A stretch of 64,000 nt of DNA from G963692885 sp964658655 (lineage in GTDB: Bacteria > Acidobacteriota > Terriglobia > Terriglobales > Acidobacteriaceae), in the NCBI GenBank assembly GCA_964658655.1, contig CAZZZL010000013.1:1-64000 (forward strand), read 5' to 3'. Positions within the stretch are counted from its first letter, which is position 1. The number at the start of each line of letters is the position of its first letter. This document shows, in pieces, positions 42,187 to 51,227 of this stretch. A model generated the notes under the pieces. It had not been told where the DNA came from, searched no databases, and worked only from the letters and a program-made list of their open reading frames with translations. A program made the translations under genes and the position numbers.

Positions 42187-44268
42187 ATGACCTTACCGCA
42201 AAACAGGAAAGACCAGGCAGTGACGAATACCAAGGCAGCGTACCCCGCTCAAACCACCTTCCGTAAGTCTCAGCATTGCCGCGCCAGGACCGTGCTAATC
42301 CTTGCCTGCGGTATCGCATTACTGTTCGCAGACCACGGTCGAGGACAGGCGGTTAAGACCGCTGCGCCGGCGGTGCCACCTATCAACCTGCCGGGCATGG
42401 CAGGCCGCAGTGACCTGATCCTGAAACACCTGAATGCCGTCATCACCTGGTACCGCAATGTCGGCAAACAGGTGCCGACTGTCGGAATGCCGACCGACAT
42501 CATCTACCAGAACAACGCAAGACAGCTATCCACCCAGGTGGTCCAGGCAGCATTCCAGTCAGCAGCTGCCGACGCCCTGCTGCTCTCGAATACCGGCACC
42601 GCAACCGCAGATGCGAACGCACAGGATGTCACCAAGCTTGCTCCGCAGCTGGACTCGCAGATTGCCCAGGTAAAAGCGCAGATCGAAGCGCTGGGCCCGC
42701 AGATCGCATCGGCATCAACCAAGAACCTGGCCGGGCTGCAGGAGCAGCGGGTGCGGCTGCAGGGCGATCTCGAACTGCTCACGGCAGAAGACGCGGCAGT
42801 GGATCAGCTGGTGAAATTTTCGACCAACGGCGGAGGGTCCGGCACCAGCCATCTACAGCAAAGCATTGCGCAGCTGCAGCGAACTGTTCCTGAAGTTGCC
42901 AGCACCGTGCTGACGCCTGCAAGCCAAAAGACGACACAGGCACCATCAGTTACGTCGCCCGCGCCCTCGCCCGTCACGCAGGAATCGAGCGGCCTTATCA
43001 GCGAGGCGACCACGCTGTTTGCCGAGGCCAGCACCCTCCACCAAATCGACCTGTTGAGGAAGCAGGCATCGGAGACCGAAGATCTGGCGAAGCAGCTGAA
43101 AGCACCCCTTCTCACGCAGATCCACCGGACATTGAGCCTCGCCGCCACCTGGGCCGGCACGACGGCTATCGTCCCGCCTCCGCCTACCGGTACGGAACAG
43201 GACCCGGCCGCTCCCCAGCTCGCGGACAACGCAGCCGCACCAGCGACCGCCGCGCCAACCAAGCAGCAGTTCGATCAACTCACCGCACAGTTTAAACGTC
43301 TTTCATCCGTCGCCATTCCCCTTAGCCAGGAGATCATCGACCTCGACCAGGCGCAGAGCACGCTTGCGCAATGGCGTCAGTCCGTGCACCAGGAGAACCA
43401 CGAACTGTTGATGAAGGTGCTGACCAAAGTCTTCTTCATCACCCTCTCACTCGGTATTCTCGCCTTGTTTTCCGAACTGTGGCGGCGTTTTATCTTCCGG
43501 TACGTGCAGGACGTCCGCCGTCGTCGCCAGATCCTGATCCTTCGCCGCTTCGTCGTTTACTTCCTGATGGGCCTCGTCATCATCCTCGGCTTTGTCAGCG
43601 AATTCAGTTCACTCGCGACCTTCGCCGGCTTCATCACCGCCGGCCTCGCAGTCGGCCTGCAGACGATCCTGTTATCAGTCGCGGCCTACTTCTTCCTCAT
43701 CGGCCGGTATGGCATCAGGGTTGGTGACCGCATCAGCGTCTCCGGCATCACCGGCGACGTGATCGACGTCGGCCTCATCCGCCTGTATCTCATGGAACTT
43801 GCCGGCACCGGCAATGACATTTTTCCCACCGGCCGCATCGTCGTCTTCCCCAACTCGGTGCTCTTCCAGGCGACCGTGCCACTCTTCAAACAAATTCCCG
43901 GCACGGAATATGCGTGGCACGAAGTCGCCACAATTCTCAATGCGAGTGCCGACGCAAAGATGGTGCAGGAAAAGATTCTGTCTGCGGTCTACAGTGTGCA
44001 TGACAGCTACAAAGCGGACTTCGAGCGCCAGCACGCCGCATCCTCGCGCGTCCTCGACATTCGTATTGAAACGCCCAAGCCGACGACGCATTTGCAGTTC
44101 GCTGCCTCTGGCCTGGAGCTTGTCGTCCGCTATCCCGTCGCACTCGGCAATGTGGCGAATGCCGATGATCAGATCACCCAGAAAATCGTCAGCTTGCTGA
44201 ACACTTCGGGTGACTTGAGAAGCTCGATCACCGGCTCTCCGCAGATCCGCGTTGCCGTCAAAGGCTAA
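42187..44268 (+). CDS. Large MscS-family mechanosensitive channel
   Basis: A 693-aa membrane protein. It begins at ATG 42187, with an in-frame GTG at 42223 as alternative. A signal-like hydrophobic segment (TVLILACGIALLFA) is followed by a long periplasmic region of about 350 residues that is rich in Ala/Gln and predicted coiled coil (DSQIAQVKAQIEALGPQIASA). Three or more membrane segments follow (VFFITLSLGILALFSELW, YFLMGLVIILGFVSEFSS). The MscS pore helix and beta domain come next: FAGFITAGLAVGLQTILLS, then YGIRVGDRISVSGITGDVIDVG. It resembles the MscK/YnaI-like large members that protect against osmotic downshock. It stands as a single gene. Confidence 0.88.
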   Translation: MTLPQNRKDQAVTNTKAAYPAQTTFRKSQHCRARTVLILACGIALLFADHGRGQAVKTAAPAVPPINLPGMAGRSDLILKHLNAVITWYRNVGKQVPTVGMPTDIIYQNNARQLSTQVVQAAFQSAAADALLLSNTGTATADANAQDVTKLAPQLDSQIAQVKAQIEALGPQIASASTKNLAGLQEQRVRLQGDLELLTAEDAAVDQLVKFSTNGGGSGTSHLQQSIAQLQRTVPEVASTVLTPASQKTTQAPSVTSPAPSPVTQESSGLISEATTLFAEASTLHQIDLLRKQASETEDLAKQLKAPLLTQIHRTLSLAATWAGTTAIVPPPPTGTEQDPAAPQLADNAAAPATAAPTKQQFDQLTAQFKRLSSVAIPLSQEIIDLDQAQSTLAQWRQSVHQENHELLMKVLTKVFFITLSLGILALFSELWRRFIFRYVQDVRRRRQILILRRFVVYFLMGLVIILGFVSEFSSLATFAGFITAGLAVGLQTILLSVAAYFFLIGRYGIRVGDRISVSGITGDVIDVGLIRLYLMELAGTGNDIFPTGRIVVFPNSVLFQATVPLFKQIPGTEYAWHEVATILNASADAKMVQEKILSAVYSVHDSYKADFERQHAASSRVLDIRIETPKPTTHLQFAASGLELVVRYPVALGNVANADDQITQKIVSLLNTSGDLRSSITGSPQIRVAVKG

Positions 44269-44415
44269 GTCCAGACATGCTTGTTTTCGGATGGAGTGTC
44301 AGCCCTTGCCAATCTGAAGGAGCCGCGTTTCGAGGGCTTGGCGAATACCATGGCTGCCCCATCGCCACTGAGACATGGAACCAGGCTCAACCCACCCGTC
44401 AATTACAATCTCTAC

Positions 44416-44754
44416 ATGCTTGATGAATCCCAGTTTCGCCAGCACTCTGAGGCTGCGCTCGAGTCGCTGAAGCAGTCGCTGATCCGCGCCGAGGAAGACG
44501 GCGAATTCGAAGTCGAGGAACAGAATGGCGTTCTGAACATTGTCTTCGAGCAGCCGGTGGCAAAATTTGTGCTGACGCCGAACACGCCGGTCCGCCAGAT
44601 CTGGATCTCAGCCCTTTCGACCAGCTTTAAACTCGAGTGGTCAGATGCGGCCGGCAAGTTCATCCTGGCAAAAACAGGCGAAGATCTTCCCACGGTCGTC
44701 GCCCGCGTCATCAATACCCATCTCGGAACAAACACAGTTTCACTTTCGTCTTAA
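44416..44754 (+). CDS. cyaY: Frataxin homologue CyaY
   Basis: A 112-aa cytoplasmic iron-binding protein that modulates Fe-S cluster assembly with IscS. I choose the ATG at 44416, which gives the standard family length (E. coli CyaY is 106 aa); an open frame of 45 codons lies upstream without similarity. The acidic first helix (MLDESQFRQHSEAALESLKQ in part), the beta strands EVEEQNGVLNIVFE and KFVLTPNTPVRQIWIS, and the closing FKLEW are all in order. No isc or suf genes are nearby. A glycosyltransferase gene follows 3 bp after its stop. Confidence 0.88.
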   Translation: MLDESQFRQHSEAALESLKQSLIRAEEDGEFEVEEQNGVLNIVFEQPVAKFVLTPNTPVRQIWISALSTSFKLEWSDAAGKFILAKTGEDLPTVVARVINTHLGTNTVSLSS

Positions 44755-44757
44755 GCG

Positions 44758-45543
44758 ATGGCGGCGCCGAACGATAGCAGCAAACGGCCGCGCCTGTCCG
44801 TCGCGATGATCACTCTCAATGAGGAAGCGAACCTCGCGCGGACACTACGGTCTGTAGATTTCGCCGACGAGATCATCATCCTCGACGCAGGTTCGACCGA
44901 TCTCACTGCCAACATCGCGGCGGACTTCAACGCGCAGTTCTTTCATGAGCCATGGAAGGGGTTTGCAGCGCAGAAAAACGCTGCCCTCGCCAAGTGCACC
45001 GGTGACTGGATTCTTTCGCTGGATGCCGACGAAGAAGTGACGGCAGAACTGCGCGCGGCGATCGAAGCCTTGCTTGCAGGCACGCCTTCACACGCGGCGT
45101 ATTTCGTCGCCCGGCGTAACCTTTTCTTGGGCAGGTGGATGAAGCACGGCGGCTATTATCCCGACCGCAAGCTGCGTATGCTGCGAAACGGCTCGGCTGC
45201 CTTCGCCGAGCGCGCAGTGCATGAGACGTTAGCATTCACAGGCAGCACCGGCATATTAGGTGGCGACCTCGTGCATCACGCCTACCCTGACCTGCAACTC
45301 TACTTAGAGCACATGGACAGATACAGTTCACTCGCCGCCGAACAGTACCTGAAAACACATCCGCAAACATCGCTGCTTGCATTCCTGAATGGCGTGGCCA
45401 TCAACCCGGTAGTGACCTTCGCTTATAACTACGGACTCAGACTCGGGTTGCTGGACGGCCGCGAAGGCCTCCTGCAGCATCTCTACCATTCCGTCTATGT
45501 CAGCTGGAAATATGCCAAGGCATGGGAGCGCAGCCGGAGATAA
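44758..45543 (+). CDS. Glycosyltransferase family 2 (WaaE/KdtX-like)
   Basis: A 261-aa cytoplasmic glycosyltransferase. It starts at ATG 44758, 3 bp after the cyaY stop. The GT-A motifs are clear: VAMITLNEEANLARTLRSV for nucleotide-sugar binding, ILDAGSTDLT, and the metal site SLDADEEV. The region NLFLGRWMKHGGYYPDRKLRMLR and the following AVHETL are typical of the lipopolysaccharide-core glucosyltransferase subgroup WaaE. It probably decorates lipopolysaccharide or another envelope glycan; the acceptor is not known. It converges with the DUF1641 gene with no base between the two stop codons. Confidence 0.88.
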   Translation: MAAPNDSSKRPRLSVAMITLNEEANLARTLRSVDFADEIIILDAGSTDLTANIAADFNAQFFHEPWKGFAAQKNAALAKCTGDWILSLDADEEVTAELRAAIEALLAGTPSHAAYFVARRNLFLGRWMKHGGYYPDRKLRMLRNGSAAFAERAVHETLAFTGSTGILGGDLVHHAYPDLQLYLEHMDRYSSLAAEQYLKTHPQTSLLAFLNGVAINPVVTFAYNYGLRLGLLDGREGLLQHLYHSVYVSWKYAKAWERSRR

Positions 45544-46011
45544 TTACTCACTGGCTTTCAGGCGTTCCTTTTTGATGGCTCCGCCAAAGGCCGTCAGCAG
45601 TCCTACCGCCGCGGATAATCCGACGCGCGCTTCCTCCGTATTCATATGCTTCGTAATAGCAATCAGAGACGGTGGCTTTTTATCGCGATCCTCAGCCCGT
45701 CCCTGGATCGCGGTATGCAGCGCATCCGGATCGATCGCGGTCAGCAGGGTGCCAAGCGAAAGCAGGTTTCGCAGTGCATCGATCATCTGGGGCGTGCTGA
45801 TGATATCCACAACGTGATTCACAACCGCATCACCGCGGCCAACCAGTCCGCGCAACAGGTCGAGCGTACCTGTGTCATGCAGTTCCTGCAGCAGTTTCAG
45901 GCTGGATAGGAGCGCATCACCATGATCGCGAGGTGCGTTTTCAACCTGCTGCGCGATCTCATCCTTCGTGTCGGTCGGTATAAATCGTCGGAACGGAACC
46001 GGCTGTGCCAT
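45544..46011 (-). CDS. DUF1641 protein, formate dehydrogenase-associated
   Basis: A 155-aa protein with the DUF1641 pattern: LLQELHDTGTLDLLRGLVGRGD (residues 40-61) and HMNTEEARVGLSAAVGLLTAFGGAIKK near the C-terminus. It starts 2 bp after the fdhF stop and is clearly co-transcribed. Proteins of this family are often encoded next to FdhF-type formate dehydrogenases and are thought to be accessory, although the role is not defined. No signal peptide; the hydrophobic C-terminal helix might touch a membrane or the enzyme. Confidence 0.85.
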   Translation of the reverse strand: MAQPVPFRRFIPTDTKDEIAQQVENAPRDHGDALLSSLKLLQELHDTGTLDLLRGLVGRGDAVVNHVVDIISTPQMIDALRNLLSLGTLLTAIDPDALHTAIQGRAEDRDKKPPSLIAITKHMNTEEARVGLSAAVGLLTAFGGAIKKERLKASE

Positions 46012-46013
46012 GT

Positions 46014-49000
46014 TTATTTTCCCGTCTCAATCTGTACAAGTTCGCTGGTGCCCGGAAGTCGGTAATCGGCACGTTTCCACTTACGCTCGACCTCCACGCC
46101 ATTCTGCGGCGTACGCTTGCCGCTATAGCGGAAGTTCGTCGGCTTGAGCGGATTTGGACCCTTCTCTGGCAGCACCCGTATGTTGACGGAGGTCTCTTTG
46201 TACGCCGGGGTATTTGTCGTGCGGTCCACTGCGTCACCAACCAGTACATTCACCGGTCCGGACTGTGAGGTCAACGGCAAATAAACTTCCTTGCCGGTGA
46301 CCCTCGACGTGACGAGCACCTTTACCTTGATCGACCCGACGCGGCTATTCACCTCCACCCACTGGCCGGACACAATCTTCCGCTCCTCGGCTAGTTCGGG
46401 AGACATCTCCAGATATCGCTCTGGATTGATCGAGTAGATGCCCGGAACGCGCATCGTCTGATTCCCCGTCTGGAAATGTTCCAGTACGCGCCCGTTGTTG
46501 AGATGAATGTCATATTCGGCATTGATCACCTCGCTGTCTGGAATCCACTCGAGCGGGTAGAGCTTCGCCTTCTTATCCGGGAAGTTAAAACCACCCTCAT
46601 CCAGGTAGAGGGTCTTTGTATCTGTGCCGTCGACCTTCACTGGCCACTGCAGCGTGCTGTAGCCTGCGAGCCGGTCGTACGTCACGCCCGCAAACAAAGG
46701 TGCAAGCCCCGCTGCTTCATGCATGATGTCTGCCGGATGCTTATAATCCCACTCCGCGCCGAGCCGATTAGCCAGCAGTTGAATAATCTCCCAGTCAGAC
46801 TTGGCATCAGCATACGTAGGCAACGCCTGGTAGAGCCTCTGGATGCGCCGTTCGGTATTCGTGAATGTGCCTTCACGCTCCAGACTAGGCACTGCCGGGA
46901 AGACAACGTCCGCATAGCGACAGGTTTCAGTAAAGAAAATATCCTGTACGACAAATAGATCGAGCCGCTCGAAGCCGCCACCTACGTGATGAGCATCTGC
47001 GTCTGACGAAATCATGTCCTCGCCGGCCAGGTACATGGCCTTCAGCCTGCCATCGTAAATAGCGTCGATCATCTGGTGATTATCCAGGCCTTTCTCTGCC
47101 TTGATCTTCACTCCCCAGGCCTGCTCGTACTTGGTGCGCGGTGTGTCGTCAGACACCTTCTCGTAGCCCGGGAACATGTTCGGCATGGCGCCGAAATCAC
47201 TCGCTCCCTGCACATTATTGTGTCCGCGCAGCGGGTATGCACCAGTCCCCGGCCGCATGTAGTTGCCGGTAATCAGCAATAGATTTGAAATGGCTGTCGA
47301 TGAATCACTGCCGCCGCAATGCTGTGTAATGCCCATCGCCCACAACACGCACATGCTTGGGGCAGCCGCAATTTCCTCTGCCACGCGCTCCAGAGTTTCG
47401 ATCGGCACCTCGCACATTTTGGAAGCATACTCCATCGTGAAGGGCTCGAGGCTTTTCCTGTACTCATCCAGACCATTGACCCACTGGTCCAGAAACGCCT
47501 GGTCAGCATGCCGATGATCCAGCATGTATCGGCTCATCGCCGACAACCAGATCAGATCTGAACTCGGTTTGGGCTGGAAGAAGATATCAGCCCGGTCAGC
47601 CATCTCGTGCTTGCGCAGATCAGCGACGATCAGTTTCTGTCCGCGTAGCTTATGCGCCTGTTTCACCCGCGTCGCCAGCACCGGGTGGCTCTCTGCTGTG
47701 TTGCTGCCGATAATCAGTACCAGCGCACTTTGCGCAATGTCGGAGATCGAGCCTGAGTCGCCGCCATGCCCGACAGTTCGGAATAATCCCTGCGTAGCCG
47801 GTGACTGGCAATACCGCGAACAGTTGTCGACGTTGTTTGTGCCGATCACCTGCCGCGCAAATTTCTGCATCAGGTAAGCTTCTTCATTTGTGCACTTGGA
47901 AGACGCAATAACTCCGATGGAATCAGGTCCATGCTCTGCCTTGATCGCGCCTAGTCGATTCGCAACATAAGCCAGAGCCTCATTCCAGCTAGCCTCGCGA
48001 AAATCATTGCCCTCGCGAATCAACGGAGTGCGCAGGCGGTCTTCGCTGTTGACATAATCCCAGCCAAACTTACCCTTCACACATGTCGAAATATTGTTTG
48101 CCGCACCTTCAGACGGCTCGATCTTCAGGATGTGCCGATCCTTAGTCCACACATCAAAGCTGCAACCAACGCCGCAATACGTGCAGACTGTCTTGGTCTT
48201 CTTGTTCATCACTTCGCGCATGGCCGCTTCGGTCTCAGATACCGCCATAATCGGCCCGTAGCCAATCTCAGGCTCGACACCCTTGACCACGTCGATCATC
48301 TTGCTAAGCGCTTCGGCCGGAAGATGCGTCAGGTAACCCGCATGGCCGAGCATGGACTTTTCCATCAGCGCGTTGCAGGGGCAGACCGTCACACAATGGC
48401 CGCAGGACACGCAGCTCGAACCGCCTATCTCATGCCCGCCATCCCAGAGCACGCGCGGATGCTCCGATTCCCAATTGATGGTGAGCGTTTCATTTACCTG
48501 GTAGTTCTGGCACGCCTCCACACAGCGGCCGCAGAGAATGCACTGGTCCGGATCGTAGCGATAGAAAGGATTGGTATGGTCCTGCTCATACGGCTTCGTC
48601 TTGAATGGATGCTTCTGATGCTCCACATGCAGATTGCCGGCAGTGTTGTGGACAGTGCAATTGCCGTTGCTGTTGTCGCAGACCGTGCAGTACAGCATGT
48701 GGTTGCCTAGAATCACATCGAATGCTTCGGCCTGCGCAGCTTTCGCGCGTACTGATTCAGTCTCGACCCTCATCCCTGCCGTCACGGGTACTCCGCACGC
48801 CCGCACCAGCTTCCCATCCACTTCGACCATGCAGGTGTCGCAGGTCTTGATAGGACCAAGCGGTTCCAGATAGCAAACATGCGGGAACTTTTCGTTCTCT
48901 CGCAGGATCGCGTCGACCAGCCACTCGCCCTCACTGGCAACGACCGGTCTTCCGTCAACGATCAGTTCAACAGCGGGCTTTCCAGCGTGGCGGGCAGCAG

Positions 49001-49031
49001 AAACAGTGGCAAATTCGGTCTGGGGATCCAT
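46014..49031 (-). CDS. fdhF: Formate dehydrogenase alpha subunit (Mo/W-bis-PGD, cysteine type)
   Basis: A 1005-aa soluble molybdo-enzyme that oxidises formate to CO2. It begins at ATG 49031. An N-terminal 2Fe-2S domain binds Cys53, Cys64, Cys67 and Cys79 (CYLEPLGPIKTCDTCMVEV). Next are the His-Cys cluster site (CTVCDNSNGNCTVHN) and two 4Fe-4S sites (CILCGRCVEACQNY and CVSCGHCVTVCPCNA). The molybdopterin domain starts with CTYCGVGCSFDV. The catalytic residue is Cys in NCSRYCQSPAT, so no selenocysteine is needed. The C-terminal molybdopterin-dinucleotide-binding domain ends the protein. A DUF1641 gene follows by 2 bp. No NuoF/NuoE-like partner is next to it. Confidence 0.93.
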   Translation of the reverse strand: MDPQTEFATVSAARHAGKPAVELIVDGRPVVASEGEWLVDAILRENEKFPHVCYLEPLGPIKTCDTCMVEVDGKLVRACGVPVTAGMRVETESVRAKAAQAEAFDVILGNHMLYCTVCDNSNGNCTVHNTAGNLHVEHQKHPFKTKPYEQDHTNPFYRYDPDQCILCGRCVEACQNYQVNETLTINWESEHPRVLWDGGHEIGGSSCVSCGHCVTVCPCNALMEKSMLGHAGYLTHLPAEALSKMIDVVKGVEPEIGYGPIMAVSETEAAMREVMNKKTKTVCTYCGVGCSFDVWTKDRHILKIEPSEGAANNISTCVKGKFGWDYVNSEDRLRTPLIREGNDFREASWNEALAYVANRLGAIKAEHGPDSIGVIASSKCTNEEAYLMQKFARQVIGTNNVDNCSRYCQSPATQGLFRTVGHGGDSGSISDIAQSALVLIIGSNTAESHPVLATRVKQAHKLRGQKLIVADLRKHEMADRADIFFQPKPSSDLIWLSAMSRYMLDHRHADQAFLDQWVNGLDEYRKSLEPFTMEYASKMCEVPIETLERVAEEIAAAPSMCVLWAMGITQHCGGSDSSTAISNLLLITGNYMRPGTGAYPLRGHNNVQGASDFGAMPNMFPGYEKVSDDTPRTKYEQAWGVKIKAEKGLDNHQMIDAIYDGRLKAMYLAGEDMISSDADAHHVGGGFERLDLFVVQDIFFTETCRYADVVFPAVPSLEREGTFTNTERRIQRLYQALPTYADAKSDWEIIQLLANRLGAEWDYKHPADIMHEAAGLAPLFAGVTYDRLAGYSTLQWPVKVDGTDTKTLYLDEGGFNFPDKKAKLYPLEWIPDSEVINAEYDIHLNNGRVLEHFQTGNQTMRVPGIYSINPERYLEMSPELAEERKIVSGQWVEVNSRVGSIKVKVLVTSRVTGKEVYLPLTSQSGPVNVLVGDAVDRTTNTPAYKETSVNIRVLPEKGPNPLKPTNFRYSGKRTPQNGVEVERKWKRADYRLPGTSELVQIETGK

Positions 49032-49109
49032 AAGTTAATACCCATACGATGCTAGTTCCTGGTGCGCCGTCAAGACAGGCTTGCGAACAGGTCATTCACA
49101 ACTAAAAAA

Positions 49110-50363
49110 TCAGTCCGTGAGAATGCCCATCTCAAAAGGCAGCGATAACAGGCAGTCCATTGTGCCGATCTTTTCCAGTGCGCGGGTCAACTGCGAATTG
49201 TGGCACGGCTCGACGGTCATGACAAAAACTGTGTGGTCCGGCGAGTAATCCGGCTTCTGCAGGATGGCCCGGATGTTGATATCTTCGGCGGCCAGGTCCC
49301 CCGCTATTTCCGCGACGATGCCCGGTCGGTCGCGCACTACAAACCGGATGTAGTGCGGCAGACGGAACTCGCCCCCAGCCTGCACAGGTTTGGCCCCAAG
49401 CGCAACAGAGCAACCACCCTGCGCAATGGTTAGAATGTCGGACACCACAGCAACTGCAGTTGGATCGCCGCCTGCACCGTGCCCGGAGAAAATTGTCTGG
49501 CCACCGAAAGCCCCTCCGGAGATGACCATGTTCTCCGTGCCCGTCGACCACGCCAGCGGCGACGAGTTCTTCACCAGCATGGGGCCGACCGAAGCCAGCA
49601 GGGCTCCGTCGCGCAACTCCGCGCGAGCAATCTGCCGGATGGTGCATTGCAATTCCTGTGCATACACGAAGTCAGCCGCAGCCACACTGCGGATAGTCCG
49701 GCAGCTGATCTCGTTGGGAGCAATGTCCGCCCGCAATCCTATTCGCGCCAGGATCACCAGCTTTGCCCGCGCGTCAAAGCCATCGACATCTTCTGTCGGA
49801 TCGCGTTCGGCATAGCCCAGGCTCTGCGCCTCAGCCAGCACCGCTTGAAACTCGGCGCCCGCCTCCATCTTGCTCAGGATAAAGTTGCATGTACCGTTCA
49901 GAATGCCTTCCAGCTTCAGCATCCGGTCGCCCGAAAGCCCCTGCTGCAAAGCGGGAATGACAGGAATTCCGCCGGCAACCGCCGCTCCGTATAGCAGGCT
50001 GCAGCCGTGCTGCTGGGCAATCCTCTGCAACTCGATGCCGCGATAGGCGATCAGCTTTTTGTTCGCGGTGACGACGCTTTTGCCAGCCGTCAGCGCCTGT
50101 CGGACCCACTCTCCTGCCGGATCTAGGCCACCCGCCAGTTCAACAATCACATCTACCGGCGACGCCAGAACCTCCGCAAGATCTTCCGTCCATTGAACGC
50201 TGGAAGGAATCCAGTCAGCCTTCTTGCGGCTCACGTTGCGGTTAAAAATGTGCGTCAGCTCTAGGTTTTCCAGGTGGGGGTCGGTGAGTATCCTGGCGAC
50301 CGAGCTTCCGACCGTACCGAACCCGAGCAGAGCAACTTGTGTCTTTCGAGCAGCGTCTCCCAA
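49110..50363 (-). CDS. hom: Homoserine dehydrogenase
   Basis: A 417-aa cytoplasmic enzyme that reduces aspartate semialdehyde to homoserine, the branch point for threonine and methionine. It starts with TTG at 50363, about 10 nt after GGAG; no in-frame ATG lies near the N-terminus. The NAD(P)-binding loop LLGFGTVGSS, the VTANKKLIA substrate region, GGIPVIPALQQGL, and the LEGILNGTCNFILSKM catalytic block are intact. A C-terminal ACT domain (RFVVRDRPGIVAEIAGDLA) suggests feedback control by threonine. It is a single-function enzyme without an aspartokinase domain. Confidence 0.95.
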   Translation of the reverse strand: MGDAARKTQVALLGFGTVGSSVARILTDPHLENLELTHIFNRNVSRKKADWIPSSVQWTEDLAEVLASPVDVIVELAGGLDPAGEWVRQALTAGKSVVTANKKLIAYRGIELQRIAQQHGCSLLYGAAVAGGIPVIPALQQGLSGDRMLKLEGILNGTCNFILSKMEAGAEFQAVLAEAQSLGYAERDPTEDVDGFDARAKLVILARIGLRADIAPNEISCRTIRSVAAADFVYAQELQCTIRQIARAELRDGALLASVGPMLVKNSSPLAWSTGTENMVISGGAFGGQTIFSGHGAGGDPTAVAVVSDILTIAQGGCSVALGAKPVQAGGEFRLPHYIRFVVRDRPGIVAEIAGDLAAEDINIRAILQKPDYSPDHTVFVMTVEPCHNSQLTRALEKIGTMDCLLSLPFEMGILTD

Positions 50364-50445
50364 AGCAGTCCATCTCCCACGGCATCATGTAGATTCTCGC
50401 GCCGTTTCTGTCTGCCTAGTGTACGACGGCCGCCGCGAGCGTCGC

Positions 50446-51159
50446 CTAAAAGTGCCGCAGCCGTTCTTCCGGCATCGCCTCGACGTTGACTGGACCAGGA
50501 CGGACGGTTTCCTTCTCAAGCGACCGGCTGACCATGTCGCGCGAACCCAGCCCGATGGACAGGGCCAGCGCCAGCACGATGCCTCCGAACAAGATGCCGA
50601 ACGCCAGGTCTACAATCTCTTCGCCAATGTGCAAATGGTCGAGCACCATGGCCGCACTCAAAACCAGTACAAGCCACTTCACTCCCAGGCTGAGCAGCCG
50701 CGCATACTGCAGGTTCATATTGACTGCGCCAATCAGGACGCTGCGCGAAAGAAACCGCGCAATAATCGTGCCGATAAACAGGATCACAACGGCACCCACA
50801 AGCCGTGGAAGATAGCCGAGCAGTCCCAGCGCAATCAGTGAATTTGATGAAGCGCTGAAAGCCTCGAACCCGACCGCGAAACCCAGCACGATGAATGCCC
50901 ATAGGACAATTCTCGCGACCAGCGAAGTCGGCGTCTGCGTGGGCGACCACTCGGCAAGCTGGCTCGACCCTCGACCCAGCCGCTCGTCAAAATGAAGCGA
51001 AACCAGCACCTTCCGCGAAGCCCATGCCAGGCCCCAGCCGATCAGCGTGAACAGCAGCACGGCAACCAGCAAAGCCACCAATCCCGGCAGAATCGTCGCT
51101 ATGCGCTCAAGCACGCGCTCCATCGATGATTGAAGCGAAATAACGATCTGATTGCCCAT
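50446..51159 (-). CDS. Conserved TM-helix (MscS-related) membrane protein
   Basis: A 237-aa membrane protein with about five hydrophobic helices. The ATG at 51159 follows GGAGGAAAA. The two repeated 'TM helix' units (ILPGLVALLVAVLLFTLIGWG and LPRLVGAVVILFIGTIIARF) match the conserved-helix family PF05552 found in MscS-related proteins, but no MscS beta domain follows. The last helix pair (FGILFGGIVLALALSIGLGSRD) is typical of that family. Likely a small channel or membrane scaffold; the function is inferred only. It lies between hom and the GT-A gene on the same strand. Confidence 0.82.
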   Translation of the reverse strand: MGNQIVISLQSSMERVLERIATILPGLVALLVAVLLFTLIGWGLAWASRKVLVSLHFDERLGRGSSQLAEWSPTQTPTSLVARIVLWAFIVLGFAVGFEAFSASSNSLIALGLLGYLPRLVGAVVILFIGTIIARFLSRSVLIGAVNMNLQYARLLSLGVKWLVLVLSAAMVLDHLHIGEEIVDLAFGILFGGIVLALALSIGLGSRDMVSRSLEKETVRPGPVNVEAMPEERLRHF

Positions 51160-51227
51160 AACTTTTCCTCCACAAATCCTGCAGTACGCCGTCTGTTAAA
51201 AATCTGTTTCGCGAAGTCTCTGTAACG